Shown: positions 14,905 through 25,432 of the stretch, one piece after another | How the letters are laid out: every line of letters starts with the position of its first letter | Position numbering within the stretch: the first letter of the stretch is position 1 | Assembly (NCBI GenBank): GCA_958438515.1 | Contig: CAUBRZ010000014.1 | Location: forward strand, 1-41,826 | Direction: 5' to 3' | Source: an uncultured Clostridium sp. | GTDB taxonomy: Bacteria > Bacillota > Clostridia > TANB77 > CAG-508 | Length of the DNA: 41,826 nucleotides | The notes under the pieces: generated by a model | What the model saw: only the letters and a program-made list of their open reading frames with translations | Database searches by the model: none | Told to the model about the DNA's origin: nothing | Position numbers and translations under genes: made by a program

Positions 14905-14984
14905 TTTTTCTCACCTCTTTACGAAAATTATATATTATATTTTTTTTTTAGTAAAGATTTTTTTTAATTTTTATTTAAATGTAC

Positions 14985-15013
14985 TTGCCACATTTTGTTT
15001 TTTAGGTTAATAT
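14985..15013 (+). promoter_or_regulatory. Possible glmS promoter
   Basis: TTGCCA, 17 bases, TAATAT, about 65 bases upstream of the ribozyme. Weak match; AT-rich sequence gives other candidates. Confidence 0.35.
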
Positions 15014-15076
15014 AATATCATATATTGAAATAAATGCAAAAGATATTTTATTAGAAAGGAGTTTTACAATTATTTA

Positions 15077-15230
15077 TATAGCGCCTGAACATTACCTAGA
15101 TTTACTAGCTGATGTTGACGAGGTCTAGAGTTATCGAATTTTTCGGCGGATGCTCTAGTGGCTTTAGCTTAAGGTCACATTATTAGTCTAAAAAGCAATA
15201 GCAATATTGTAACAAAAATTAATATATTTA
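15077..15230 (+). ncRNA. glmS ribozyme (glucosamine-6-phosphate riboswitch)
   Basis: The 5' UTR of glmS carries the conserved core of the self-cleaving ribozyme: ATAGCGCCTGAAC, then GTTGACGAGG, TTATCGAATTTTTCGGCGGA and TGCTCTAG. Cleavage would fall between A15080 and G15081. Glucosamine-6-phosphate acts as cofactor, so the enzyme's product destroys its own mRNA. The 3' boundary is approximate. Confidence 0.93.
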
Positions 15231-15282
15231 AGCTGTTTTTGCATCATTTCAATTCCAATTTTTATTTTAAGGAGGTTTTACT

Positions 15283-17122
15283 ATGTGTGGAATTGTAGGT
15301 TACATAGGAACAAAAAAGGCTAGTCCCATCCTTATTAATGGGCTTTTAAGACTAGAGTATAGAGGTTATGACTCTAGCCGGTATTTCAACTATTGAAAAA
15401 AATGGACTTTCTATTATGAAAGATAAAGGAAGAGTTAAAAATCTATATAATATACCAGGAATTGATGATTTGGAAGGAACTATTGGTATTGCTCACACAA
15501 GATGGGCAACTCACGGAAAACCATCTAAAGAAAATTCTCATCCTCATATGGATAATTCTAAAAGCTTTAGTGTTGTTCATAATGGAATTATTGAAAATTA
15601 TAATGAATTAAGAAAATTTTTAGAAGATAAAGGATATACTTTTTATTCTCAAACAGATACAGAAATTATACCTAATTTGATTTATTATTATTATCAAAAA
15701 GATACTAATAATGATGAATCAAAATTTTTAAGAGCTGTGAAATGTGCATGTTCTGATTTAAAAGGAAGCTTTGCATTAGAAATTATCTGCAAAGATTATC
15801 CAGATAATATGATTGTAATAAGAAAAGATAGTCCTCTTGTTATTGGAAAAGGTGAAAATGAAAATTACATTTCTTCTGATATTCCAGCGATTCTTTCATT
15901 TACAAGAAATTTTTATCTTTTAAATGATCTTGAATTTGCTTTATTATCAAGAGATGATGTTAAATTTTATGACAAAAATTTAAATCCTATCGACAAAAAA
16001 GTAGAAACAATCGAATGGAATGCATCTAGTGCTGAAAAAGATGGATATGAAGATTATATGCTAAAAGAAATTTACGAGCAACCAACTGCTATCCGTGAAA
16101 CTATTGGCGCTAGATTAAATGAAAATTCTAAGTGTGATTTTGATGAATTAAAATTCAGTAAAGAATATTTGGAGAGTATAAATCAAATTTATTTTGTTGC
16201 ATGTGGTACAGCAATGCATGCTGGATTAGCAGGAAAAAATATGATAGAGCACCTTTGTAATATTCCTTGTCAAGTAGATATAGCATCAGAATTTAGATAT
16301 CGAAATCCAATTATTGATGATAAAACATTATGCATTTTTATTTCTCAATCAGGAGAAACTGCAGATACTATAGCTGCATTAAAACTATCAAAAGAAAAAA
16401 AGGCAAAAACTTTAGCAATTAGTAATGTAATTGGAAGTTCTATTACTAGAGAAGCTGATTATTCAATTTATACACACGCTGGTCCAGAAATTGCAGTAGC
16501 ATCAACAAAAGCATATACATCTCAAGTTATGTTATTAGCAATACTTGCTATTTATTTTGCAGAAACCTTAGGAACTTCACAAACTCTTGTGTCTTCTCTA
16601 AAAAAGGACATATTAGAATTGCCTAAAAAAATAGAAGAAACTCTTAATTGTAAAGATCAAATAAAACAATTTGGACATGATATATATCAAGAAAAAGATG
16701 TATTTTTCTTAGGTAGAGGAATTGATGAAACAGTCGCAAAAGAATCTGCTTTAAAATTAAAAGAAATATCATATATCCATGCAGATAGCTATCCTGCTGG
16801 GGAATTAAAACATGGTCCAATTGCTTTAATTGAAAATGGAATAACTGTTATTAGTATTATGACAGATCCAACACTAGTTGAAAAAACTGTAAGCAATATA
16901 CAAGAAGTTATAACAAGAGGTGCTAAAACTCTAGTTGTTACTAATCAAGATATTGATGATACTATGTTTGATGTTGTAATACATATTCCTAAAACAAATA
17001 CTCTTATTTCTCCTATCTTATCTGTTATTCCTTTACAGTTGTTATCATACTATATCTCAAAGGAAAAAGGATTAGATGTTGATAAACCAAGAAACTTGGC
17101 AAAATCAGTTACAGTTGAATAG
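15283..17122 (+). CDS. glmS: Glucosamine-fructose-6-phosphate aminotransferase, joined by +1 shift at CGG
   Basis: This enzyme makes glucosamine-6-phosphate for peptidoglycan from fructose-6-phosphate and glutamine. The true start is the ATG at 15283 behind AAGGAGG, giving MCGIVGYIG with the N-terminal nucleophile Cys. After EYRGYDS the frame hits AGC CGG TAT (CGG 15379-15381) and stops five codons later. Skipping the C gives S, G, I, S, restoring the glutaminase block GYDS(A/S)GI, and the 612-residue protein continues with ARTRWATHG-type sequence (AHTRWATHG), two SIS domains (CGTAMHAGL, SQSGETADT) and the C-terminal LAKSVTVE. An internal ATG at 15368 would lose the catalytic Cys. Essential, and controlled by the ribozyme upstream. 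Confidence 0.93.
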
Positions 17123-17148
17123 TAAAAAAATATATTACAAATATTATT

Positions 17149-17188
17149 TAAAAAAGAAAAAACTTTAATTAGGAGTTTTTTCTTTTTT
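17149..17188. terminator. Bidirectional terminator between glmS and bofA
   Basis: AAAAAGAAAAAACT pairs with AGTTTTTTCTTTTT around a short loop. It serves the converging glmS and bofA transcripts and overlaps the bofA stop codon predicted by the CGG rule. Confidence 0.65.
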
Positions 17189-17448
17189 AACCAACCAAAA
17201 GACGTACAACAATTAAGCATACAACTCCTGGTAATCCTAATAATCCGAATTAAAACACTTGTAAGAAAATTTAGCCCTATATGAAAATTTAAATATGCTC
17301 CAATAAAATTAATAATATAAATTGTTATTCCTCCAAGTATCGAATTAATAACTAATTTTAATATTTTCTTTATCGGAACAATAAATATTTTTCCAAATAT
17401 AAAAATAAAACATATGCAAGCTAAATAAGTAATAATATTTATATCCAT
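17187..17448 (-). CDS. bofA: Pro-sigma-K processing inhibitor BofA, joined by +1 shift at CGG
   Basis: BofA is a small mother-cell membrane protein that holds the SpoIVFB protease inactive until the forespore signals, delaying sigma-K release. This ORF has two hydrophobic segments and the BofA-type NFIGAYLNFHIGLNFLTSVLI. At ATT CGG ATT (17247-17245) the written frame departs into unrelated sequence. Skipping the C gives IGLLGLPGVVCLIVVRLLVG and a stop at 17187, the expected family C-terminus and size (86 residues). It lies next to a yaaL gene, as in Bacillus. Start after GGAGTTGAGAGAAA. Confidence 0.88.
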
Positions 17449-17531
17449 TTTCTCTCAACTCCAAATAAAAAATGATAATAATTTCTTATTACCATTTGTA
17501 TGTTAATTAATGGACAAATATTACTTTTACT

Positions 17532-17822
17532 TTAAACTGCTTCTTCATCATCTTCTAATATTGAAAATTTCTTATCATTTATCATATCAACTTTTATTCC
17601 TTTTGTCTTTGCAAGTTTTATTAAATAATCTAACTTTGCTTGGTTAGCCTTAATTTCATAGGTATAATAATCTACTAATTCACCACTTTTTGCATATTCA
17701 AAATTTCTATTATTACATTTTAATTCTTCTCTTGTTTTTATAATGGTACGTATTAATTCTCTTTCTTTATCCATTTCTGTTTTTCCTAAAATTTCACTTT
17801 CTTTTAGATAAATTTCTTGCAT
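17532..17822 (-). CDS. yaaL: YaaL-like DUF2508 protein
   Basis: A 96-residue soluble helical protein with TIIKTREELKCNNRNFEYAK then DYYTYEIKANQAKLDYLI, the DUF2508 pattern. In Bacillus yaaL sits immediately upstream of bofA, and the same order occurs here. I use the ATG at 17822, which has AAGGTGG in position, not the GTG at 17831. Function unknown. The 247 bases upstream, divergent from the VirD4-like gene, hold no gene. Confidence 0.78.
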   Translation of the reverse strand: MQEIYLKESEILGKTEMDKERELIRTIIKTREELKCNNRNFEYAKSGELVDYYTYEIKANQAKLDYLIKLAKTKGIKVDMINDKKFSILEDDEEAV

Positions 17823-18069
17823 AAATACCACCTTTTATATTTTTTATTTTTATTATATTCCAAATTATGTATTTTATTCATTACACTTAAATTATATGTG
17901 ATTTTTTATACAATTACTATGCTGTTTTTAATTTGCTATTTAAAATTAAGACTAAACAATATGTTTTCTTCTAAAAAATACTATTATTTTCGCTAAACTA
18001 CTTGTTTTTTTGCCGAATTTATAGGATAATATATATGTATGATTTTAATTTAGTGAAAGGATTTTTTAA

Positions 18070-20398
18070 ATGAAATATATAGACAAATTTTTGAAAATAT
18101 TAAATACAGATAGGAATACCTTTGCGACATATGTATTAACATTAGTTACTGTATATCTCGCAGTAGATAGAATTGTTGAGATGTTACTTATGATATTTAC
18201 AGGTGTCTCATATTCATATTGGGGACCTATACAATATACCATAGCTTTAGCATGTCCTGTATTTGCTTATTTGTTTTCTGGTGCTTCTAAGTTTTCAACT
18301 TCAAAAGCAAAAAAGGTTACATTGTTTTATATCTACATAATTGGATTATATATTATAGCTATTTCTATGTTTACTCAATGGCTAAATATGGGAGCTTGGT
18401 TGCTGTTATTATCTGTTCCAAATTATGCAGAATTGATTACAGATTTTTCAGATTTAGTAACTCCTGCTATGGTTAGCATTTCATTATATTTACCACTTGC
18501 AACTATATTCCCATTATTTAAATGGTTATTCTTTGGTGTAAATGATAGTAAAGACTTAACACGTTCAATTTGGGATTATGGAGGAATTAACTTATCTAAT
18601 AAAAAAGAAGGAACTGGTCCTTATACCTGTGAAGTATATTTATGTTATGACTCTGAAACAGGAAAATCAATTACGATATCAGAATCTGTTAGATTTCAAT
18701 CATTATTTGTCTGTGGTGGTTCTGGTTCTGGAAAAACATCAATGATATATGAACCTTTAATAGCTAGAGATTTAGAAAGAAAATATTTCTTTAAGGAAGT
18801 TTCTAAAGAAATGGGATTTACTGCTTTAAGAACTCATATAGCAGTTCTAAATGCTCCATATGATAATGATTACTTGAATGAAAATTTTAATCTAAATATG
18901 CTAACACCTGTAGAAAATAAACAAACAATATATGAAAACTATATGAAAAAAATGATTTTAAGCAAAATGGGAAATGAAATTACTTATAAAAATATTGGAC
19001 TTACATTAATGGCTCCTGATTATGAAGTAATTAGTCATATGACTAATGTATGTGATAATTTTGGAATCAAATACAATATGATAGATCCAAATAATCCAAA
19101 TTCAATTGGTCTAAACCCTTTTGTATATAATGACTCTTCAAAAATCGCTGTTAGTATCTCTTCAGTATTAAAAGCAATGTATAATACTGCACACAGTGAT
19201 GTTGATGAAGCATACAAAGAAGATATTGCAATTACAGCAATTGAAAATTTAGCAATTCTTTTAAAAGAGATGTATCCAAGAATGAATGACCGGAAAACTT
19301 CCTAATATGGAAGACATGTTAAAAATGTTCTCAAATTTTGAATTAATTGAAAAAATGTGTGAAATATTAGCAAATGATGAAAAATTAAAAGAAAAATATA
19401 GCATACAATTAGCATATTTCAGAAAGAACTTTTATCATGATTCTCCTGGTAAATCAAATATTGAAAAATATACATATTCTATTGTTAGTCAATTAGATAA
19501 TTTACTTAGAATTCCAGGTATTAAGAGTATTTTATGTAATAGAAATGAAAACTTAAATTTTGATAAAATGCTTTCTGATGCAGATATTACTTTTATTTGT
19601 ACTAGACGTGGAGACTTAGGTGCAGCTGGGCATAAAGCATTTGGATTATTCTTCTTAATGGCAATGCAAAATGCAGTTTTAAGAAGACCAGGAATCGAGA
19701 ACTCAAGAGTACCACATTTCCTATATATTGATGAATTTACAGACTTTATTTGTAGAGATCTTGAAGGAATGTTTACAATGTATAGAAAATATAAAGTAGG
19801 TAATATTATCTCAACTCAAAGTTTACAACAATTAGAAACACCTACATTACCAGTTAACTATAAAAACACAATTCTATCTAACTGTGCAAATAAAATTTAT
19901 ACAGGTAATGGTGTTGTAGATGAATTAGAATGGTGGTCTGATGAATTTGGTACTAGAAGGGAATGGACTTATTCAAACTCAATGGATATGAATAAAATGG
20001 AATATGATTCTAAATTTACAAATGTAAAATGGGAATTTGTAAAATATTTCAAAGCTGGAAAATTACAAACATTACCAGCAAAAGATTGTGCTTATAAAAT
20101 CAAAGGTACAAATGGAAAACCTCTTGTTGGTCCTGGTAGATTAGGATATTTAGAGTCAAAATATAAAGAGCCACATAAAATTAAAACTTATGATTTCGGA
20201 AAATACTCTGATGGAGTTACAACAACAACTGAAGATGAAGATACTTCCTCTAAAAAATTTAACTTGAAAAATATAGACTTTAAAGACTTCAGAAATGAGA
20301 TAAATCCTGTACAAACAGATACAACAGATTCTAAATATTTATTCGATAATGAAGATGCAATTATAGTTAACCTAAAAAAAAGGTCTAGAAAAAAATAA
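18070..20398 (+). CDS. VirD4/TraG-type ATPase, joined by +1 shift at CGG
   Basis: A 775-residue membrane ATPase. It has several N-terminal transmembrane segments (residues about 20-160), a Walker A GGSGSGKTS with Lys222 and a Walker B-like HFLYIDEFTDFI, followed by KVGNIISTQSLQQLE as in type IV secretion coupling proteins. The frame breaks at GAC CGG AAA (19291-19293). Skipping the C gives ND, then GKLPNMEDMLKMF, and the ATPase domain continues. Coupling proteins normally feed DNA or protein to a type IV channel, but no relaxase or channel genes are nearby, so this is an orphan copy on the chromosome. Its natural substrate is unknown. Confidence 0.85.
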
Positions 20399-20424
20399 GC
20401 ATATAAACTTATAGTTAGTAAAAA

Positions 20425-20477
20425 ATATAAAAAAACATAAAAAACTTTATTTTGAAGTCTTTTATGTTTTTTTATTT
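20425..20477. terminator. Bidirectional terminator
   Basis: AAAAAAACATAAAAAACTTT pairs with the AAGTCTTTTATGTTTTTTT that follows, between the converging VirD4-like and permease genes. Confidence 0.6.
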
Positions 20478-21331
20478 TAAAAAGTTATTCCTATAAATTG
20501 AATTATTATTCCTGATATAACACCAATAAGATATAATAATACTGTTATTTTAATATTCTCTTTAAATTTATTATTTACCTTAAACAATACTGCAAGTCCT
20601 ACTCCTGCCCCTACTAATAATCCAGTAATCATGCTAGCTGCAGTAATTACATCTTTTAAATATAATTGAGTTAATATTACAGAAGATGCACAATTTGGTA
20701 TTAATCCTATCAGTCCTGCAAGTAGTGGTCCTAAAAATGTATTATATTGTATTAATGAAGTTATTTTTTCTTCTCCAATAAAATATATTAATACATTTAT
20801 TATTACTGTTATTATTAAGATAAATAAGAATATATTTAAAGTATGTCTTAAAGCTGATTTAAAAATTCCATGTTCACAATCACAATGTTCTTTTTCACAA
20901 AGATTTTCAATTTTTTCTTCCGTTTGCTTAGTTTTGTTTTTCATTCTTACAATAAAATCAATTGTAAAACCTGCAATTATACCAATTACTAATTTTACAG
21001 CTAGTATTTTAAAAATTGTAATTGGTGGTACAGATTCTGAAATAAAAATTGGAAGCATTTCATCAGATGTAGATAAATATACTGCAATTAGTGTTCCAAG
21101 TGTAATCACTCTTCCTGCATATAAATTTGTTGCAGATACTGAAAATCCACATTGTGGAAATATTCCTAATACAGCACCAATTGCTGGTCCAAATTTTCCA
21201 GATTTTTTTATTGTTTCCTTAGACTTTTCCCCCATTTTATGTTCTATATATTCCATAATTAAATATGTGATAAATAGAAATGGTAATAATTTAATACTAT
21301 CTATTAAAGCATCCTCAATAACTTCTATCAT
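20477..21331 (-). CDS. Putative metal/arsenic efflux permease (ArsP_2-like)
   Basis: A 284-residue protein with about eight to ten hydrophobic segments. Two pseudo-repeats each carry a loop of the same kind: GAVLGIFPQCGFSVSATNLY and LAGLIGLIPNCASSVILTQL, with Cys in each. A Cys/His cluster, CEKEHCDCEHG, sits in the central cytosolic loop and could sense metal. This is the architecture of the putative heavy-metal exporter family annotated as arsenic or manganese transporters. Substrate is not known. Start ATG at 21331 after GAGGAG. Confidence 0.72.
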   Translation of the reverse strand: MIEVIEDALIDSIKLLPFLFITYLIMEYIEHKMGEKSKETIKKSGKFGPAIGAVLGIFPQCGFSVSATNLYAGRVITLGTLIAVYLSTSDEMLPIFISESVPPITIFKILAVKLVIGIIAGFTIDFIVRMKNKTKQTEEKIENLCEKEHCDCEHGIFKSALRHTLNIFLFILIITVIINVLIYFIGEEKITSLIQYNTFLGPLLAGLIGLIPNCASSVILTQLYLKDVITAASMITGLLVGAGVGLAVLFKVNNKFKENIKITVLLYLIGVISGIIIQFIGITF

Positions 21332-21443
21332 CAATTTTCTCCTCTTTTTTGTTTTTTCATAATAACATAATTTTATGCAAAAGTAAAGAGTAACTTTTTA
21401 TAATTAGTTACCCTTTAACTTTTGATTAAATTTAATTATGTTT

Positions 21444-21984
21444 CTATCTTCTTCTATAGCTCCTATAGTTATAATTTGTTGATCTACTACAGCCACAACT
21501 ATCATCATTAGTAGATCCGACACCCACAATTACATTGTGAATCATCACTACTTATATTATTTGAATTTATAGTTAATAAATCATTATTTGTTCCATTGCA
21601 TCCATTGCTATATATAGTAAGTAAGTTTCCACTCTCGGAATCACCACATTGACTACTTATTGTAAGTAAATTATTAGGATCATTATCTTGAGAACTACAA
21701 TCACGGTCTTGGTTTGTTCCACAACACCATCTAGAATCATTACAACTAAAACGTCTAATTAGTCTACAGATAAGCCAAGTTAAAAATGCTGTTATAAAAC
21801 TAATTATAGTATAAACTATAGTAGCAATTAAAAAATTTAAATCATCAATAACAAATGTTACAATTAGAAAAACGGCAAATATAATTGCAGCAACAAGCAA
21901 TGGACATTTTAATATTTTTTGTAGAGCTATTGAAATTATAATTGTTGCTATTGGTAAAGCAAAAAATAAAAGTAAAGTATTCAT
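21444..21984 (-). CDS. Membrane protein with Cys/Asn-rich tail, joined by +1 shift at CGG
   Basis: The N-terminus has three or four hydrophobic segments (NTLLLFFALPIATIIISIAL...), resembling small DUF2651-like clostridial membrane proteins, then a long low-complexity tail with repeated NLLTI(S/Y)S and Cys-Gly clusters. The written frame ends TGT CGG ATC TAC TAA (CGG 21519-21517). Skipping the C continues as GSTNDDSCGCSRSTNYNYRS ending YRRR, keeping the Cys/Gly/Ser style, 179 residues. There are three near-copies of the NLLTI repeat between residues 105 and 145. Function unknown. Confidence 0.68.
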
Positions 21985-22048
21985 AGTTTTCTCTCCTTCT
22001 TTTTTTACTATATATTATGCTTTACTTTTTTATTTGGTTAACAAAATA

Positions 22049-22790
22049 TTATTCATATTCTACATTTACTAAATATAACCCTTGTGGTGGCATAGTCTTC
22101 CCTGCATTTTCTCTCTTTTTTGATTCTATTATATCTCTTATAGATTCTGGGCTAATCTTTGATTCTCCAACTTCTACTAATGTTCCCACTATAATTCTTA
22201 CCATGTTATACAAAAAACCGTTTCCTGTTAATTCAATCCATATTCTTTCATCTGGCATCTTTTTTATTTCAGCTTTGTAAATTGTTCTCACACTACTTTT
22301 ACTACTAGTTCCACTTGCTCTAAAAGCTTTAAAATCATGTTCCCCTTCAAAATACTTAATTGCCATTTTCATTTTGTCAATATCCAATTTTATTGGTATG
22401 TGTGTTTCTAGATTTCTATAAATTGCAGATGCATATTCTGAATTATTTATAATATAACGATATGTTTTCTTTTTACATGTAATTCTGCTATGAAATTTTT
22501 CATCGACTTCTTGTGCACTTTTTATTCTAATTGATTGTTTTAAATTACTATTTAATGCAATCGGGAATTTTTCTATTGGTAAAGCAGAATTTGTTTTAAA
22601 ATTTGCTACTTGTCCGAAGACTATGTACTCCTCTATCTGTTCTTCCAGATGCTACTAAATCTACTTTTTCACCAGTTATAGTTTCTATTGCCTTTTCTAT
22701 TTCTCCTTGTATATTTAATTTAGATGGTTGTTTTTGCCATCCATTGAAGTCCTTTCCATCATATTCTATTACAAGTTTTATATTTCTCAT
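22049..22790 (-). CDS. truA: tRNA pseudouridine synthase A, joined by +1 shift at CGG
   Basis: TruA converts uridines 38-40 of the tRNA anticodon arm to pseudouridine. The N-terminal half holds IEYDGKDFNGWQKQP and the catalytic ASGRTDRGVHSL (Asp52). At CTT CGG ACA (22616-22614) the written frame leaves the family and stops six codons on. Skipping the C gives HSL, then GQVANFKTNSALP, restoring the nearly invariant GVHAxGQV..F block. The C-terminal half with FLYNMVRIIVGTLVEVG follows, 246 residues in all. TruA is usually conserved as one unbroken protein, so a broken gene would be surprising in an otherwise normal chromosome. Confidence 0.93.
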
Positions 22791-22817
22791 ATTCTTTACT
22801 CCTTCTAACTAGTAAAA

Positions 22818-22840
22818 GTCGCAAATTGCGACCTTTTTTA
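22818..22840. terminator. Small hairpin between cdaA and truA
   Basis: GTCGCAAATTGCGAC with a run of T on the plus strand and TTTT on the minus. It is a weak terminator or attenuator for the leftward cdaA transcript. Confidence 0.45.
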
Positions 22841-22847
22841 TTTATAA

Positions 22848-23816
22848 TTATTCCTTATTTTCTTTGTTTTCCGTCATCTGCTCGTTTTCTTGTTCTTTTC
22901 TCTTTTCATCTTTTTGTTTCTGCATTTTACTTTTTAATTTCTTTATTCTGTTTTTTCTTTCCTTCTTTTCAGCTGTAAATCGCTTTGTTACTATATTGCT
23001 AATCAATATTTTCTTTAAAACGTCTTCTCTTATATCTGCAATTAGTGTTCCATCTTTTGCTACTGAAATTTTACCAGTTTCTTCTGAGACTACTACTACA
23101 ATACTATCTGATTCTTTTGAAATTCCAATTGCTGCTCTATGTCTAGTTCCTAATTCTTTTGCTATATCTTTATCATCTGCTAATGGTAAAACACATGCTG
23201 CAGCTGCTATTTTGTTTCCTGATATTACTACTGCTCCATCATGTAAAGGTGTTTTAGGTTCAAATATATTTACTAATAATTGAGGTGATACTTCTGCATT
23301 CATTGGAATACCTGTAGCAATTATATCTTGTATCTTTATATCTCTTTCTATTACTATTAAAGCTCCTGTTTTTGTTTTTGAAAGTTCAGTTGCTGCTATA
23401 ACTACTTTATAAATGTCCTCTTTTGTTTTTGTTGATAAATCTTTATCAATACCAAAAAACTTTGTTAATTTATTTGTTCCTAATTGCTCTAATCCACGTC
23501 TTAATTCTGGTTGGAAAATAACAATAATTGCTATTACACCCACATTCATTATTCCTGTTAAAATCCAGTTTAAAATTTTTAAATTAAATAATCCACTAAT
23601 CCAAGTTGCAACTATTAAAAGAGCTATCCCCTTTATTAATTGCCAAGCTCTAGAACCTTTAACAATTTTAAAAAAGCAATATAATAGAAATACAACTAAT
23701 GTTAAATCAATAATTAAAGTGATTAATTCAAATGGATTTGTTTGTAATGATTTTACATATGTAACTATGTTATCTTTGTAGAAGTTCTCCCAATTCATTC
23801 CTAAATTAATTACCAT
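22848..23816 (-). CDS. cdaA: Diadenylate cyclase CdaA
   Basis: CdaA makes the essential second messenger c-di-AMP from two ATP. The 322-residue protein has three N-terminal transmembrane segments (residues about 30-105) and a DAC domain containing the active-site motifs PLHDGAVVI and GTRHRAAIGISKES. A highly charged lysine/glutamate C-terminal tail (residues about 280-322) is longer than usual. The common partner cdaR is not next to it in this window; the small membrane gene at 23853 lies upstream. The ATG follows TAGGAGAAATAA. Confidence 0.93.
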   Translation of the reverse strand: MVINLGMNWENFYKDNIVTYVKSLQTNPFELITLIIDLTLVVFLLYCFFKIVKGSRAWQLIKGIALLIVATWISGLFNLKILNWILTGIMNVGVIAIIVIFQPELRRGLEQLGTNKLTKFFGIDKDLSTKTKEDIYKVVIAATELSKTKTGALIVIERDIKIQDIIATGIPMNAEVSPQLLVNIFEPKTPLHDGAVVISGNKIAAAACVLPLADDKDIAKELGTRHRAAIGISKESDSIVVVVSEETGKISVAKDGTLIADIREDVLKKILISNIVTKRFTAEKKERKNRIKKLKSKMQKQKDEKRKEQENEQMTENKENKE

Positions 23817-23852
23817 TTATTTCTCCTATTCTTTTTCTATATTAATTATTCC

Positions 23853-23990
23853 CTATATTAATGCATAAATAAGTGTAGCTATTGTCCCTACTACCATTAA
23901 TAATGCTAAAAATCCTGCCATAACTTTTACAAATATCTGTCCTTTGTCACGTTTATGTTTCTTTTCTATTTTTTCTTGTTTCTTGTTCAT
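23853..23990 (-). CDS. Small membrane protein, DUF4044-like, 45 aa
   Basis: Reads MNKKQEKIEKKHKRDKGQIF, then VKVMAGFLALLMVVGTIATL and IYALI. A basic N-terminus and one membrane helix match the DUF4044 microprotein family, whose Listeria member Prli42 anchors the stressosome. GGAAAGGAAGAT precedes the ATG. It is too short for most ORF filters. A stressosome role is only by analogy. Confidence 0.6.
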   Translation of the reverse strand: MNKKQEKIEKKHKRDKGQIFVKVMAGFLALLMVVGTIATLIYALI

Positions 23991-24082
23991 CTTTTTATCT
24001 TCCTTTCCATACTCTCAAATATTATTATAGCATATTATATATTTTTTTCAATTATTTTTCTGTTTTTTCCATAAGTTTCTAT

Positions 24083-25387
24083 TTATTCAATTATAGTAAT
24101 TATAGTATCTAATTTATTTGTATTTTCTGTTTTTATTTTAATTATTTCTTCTAACTCACTTTTCGCTTTTTTCATTTTTTCCATAGAATTAGAATGTATA
24201 TATGCTAATATTTCGTCTTTCTTGGCAAAATCTCCTATTTTTTTAGTTAATACAATCCCAACTGAAGTATCTATCTTATCCTCTTTTGTTATTCTTCCAG
24301 CTCCTAAATCACATGCTATTTTTCCTATTTTTTTTGCATTCATCTCATGTATATAACCTGTTTTTTTACAATATACTGGCTCAATATATTTTGATTCTTC
24401 AAAATTTTCTAAATCTGATATATAAGATATATCTCCTCCTTGATTTTTTACTAACTCTATAAACTTATCATATGCCTTTCCATTTTCAATATTTTTCTTT
24501 AAAAGTTTTTTTGCATCATCAATGTTTTCTTTTATACCTGCTAATTGAACCATATATGCTCCTAATGTCATTACTACTTTTTCTAAATCTTCTGGCATAT
24601 TACCTTTTAAGGCTTTTACTGCTTCTTTTACTTCTAATGAATTTCCTATATTATAACCTAATGGTTCTTCCATATTAGTTAATACACATATTGTTTGTCT
24701 ATTAGCTAATTTGCCTATATCAATCATTTCTTTTGCTAATTTTTTTGCATCTTCAAGATTTTTCATAAATGCACCACTTCCAACTGTTACATCTATTACA
24801 ATTTTTTGTGCACCACTTGCGATTTTTTTACTCATAATACTTGATGCAATAAGTGGTATACTTTCTACACATGATATGCTATCTCTTAAAGCATATATTT
24901 TTTTATCTGCTGGTGCTAAGTTTAGTGTCTGAGAAATCATACTAATTCCTATATTTTCCACATTTTTTACAAAATTGTGGATATCTATATTTGTTTTATA
25001 TCCTGGTATAGCTTCTAATTTATCAACAGTTCCTCCTGTAAAGCCTAATCCCCTTCCAGACATTTTTGCAACAGGAACATTACAAGACGCTACTAATGGT
25101 AACAACACTAAAGATACTTTATCTCCCACTCCTCCTGTTGAATGTTTATCTACAATTATTTTATTTAATTTTGATAAATCTAACATTTCTCCAGAATTTG
25201 CCATAGCCAAAGTTAAATTTGTTGTTTCTTGTTTAGTCATACCATTTAAATAAATTGCCATAATTAAAGCTGCTGCTTGATAATCCATAATTATTCCTTT
25301 GGTATATCCCTCTATAAAAAATTCTATTTCTTCTTTTGTTAACTCTTGTTTATCTCTCTTCTTTTCTATTATATCTAATATTGTCAT
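24083..25387 (-). CDS. pdp: Pyrimidine-nucleoside phosphorylase
   Basis: A 434-residue enzyme that splits uridine, thymidine or deoxyuridine with phosphate in nucleoside salvage. Conserved features are the N-terminal helical domain (LTKEEIEFFIEGYTKGIIMDYQ), the phosphate-binding VDKHSTGGVGDKVSL near residue 83, KMSGRGLGFTGGTVDKLEAI and the C-terminal GRITKEDKIDTSVGIVLTKK. Order and length are typical. GGAGTGAAATTCTA precedes the ATG. No CGG in frame. Confidence 0.93.
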   Translation of the reverse strand: MTILDIIEKKRDKQELTKEEIEFFIEGYTKGIIMDYQAAALIMAIYLNGMTKQETTNLTLAMANSGEMLDLSKLNKIIVDKHSTGGVGDKVSLVLLPLVASCNVPVAKMSGRGLGFTGGTVDKLEAIPGYKTNIDIHNFVKNVENIGISMISQTLNLAPADKKIYALRDSISCVESIPLIASSIMSKKIASGAQKIVIDVTVGSGAFMKNLEDAKKLAKEMIDIGKLANRQTICVLTNMEEPLGYNIGNSLEVKEAVKALKGNMPEDLEKVVMTLGAYMVQLAGIKENIDDAKKLLKKNIENGKAYDKFIELVKNQGGDISYISDLENFEESKYIEPVYCKKTGYIHEMNAKKIGKIACDLGAGRITKEDKIDTSVGIVLTKKIGDFAKKDEILAYIHSNSMEKMKKAKSELEEIIKIKTENTNKLDTIITIIE

Positions 25388-25432
25388 TAGAATTTCACTC
25401 CATTCATTAAATAGTAAAAAGTATTTTTTAGT

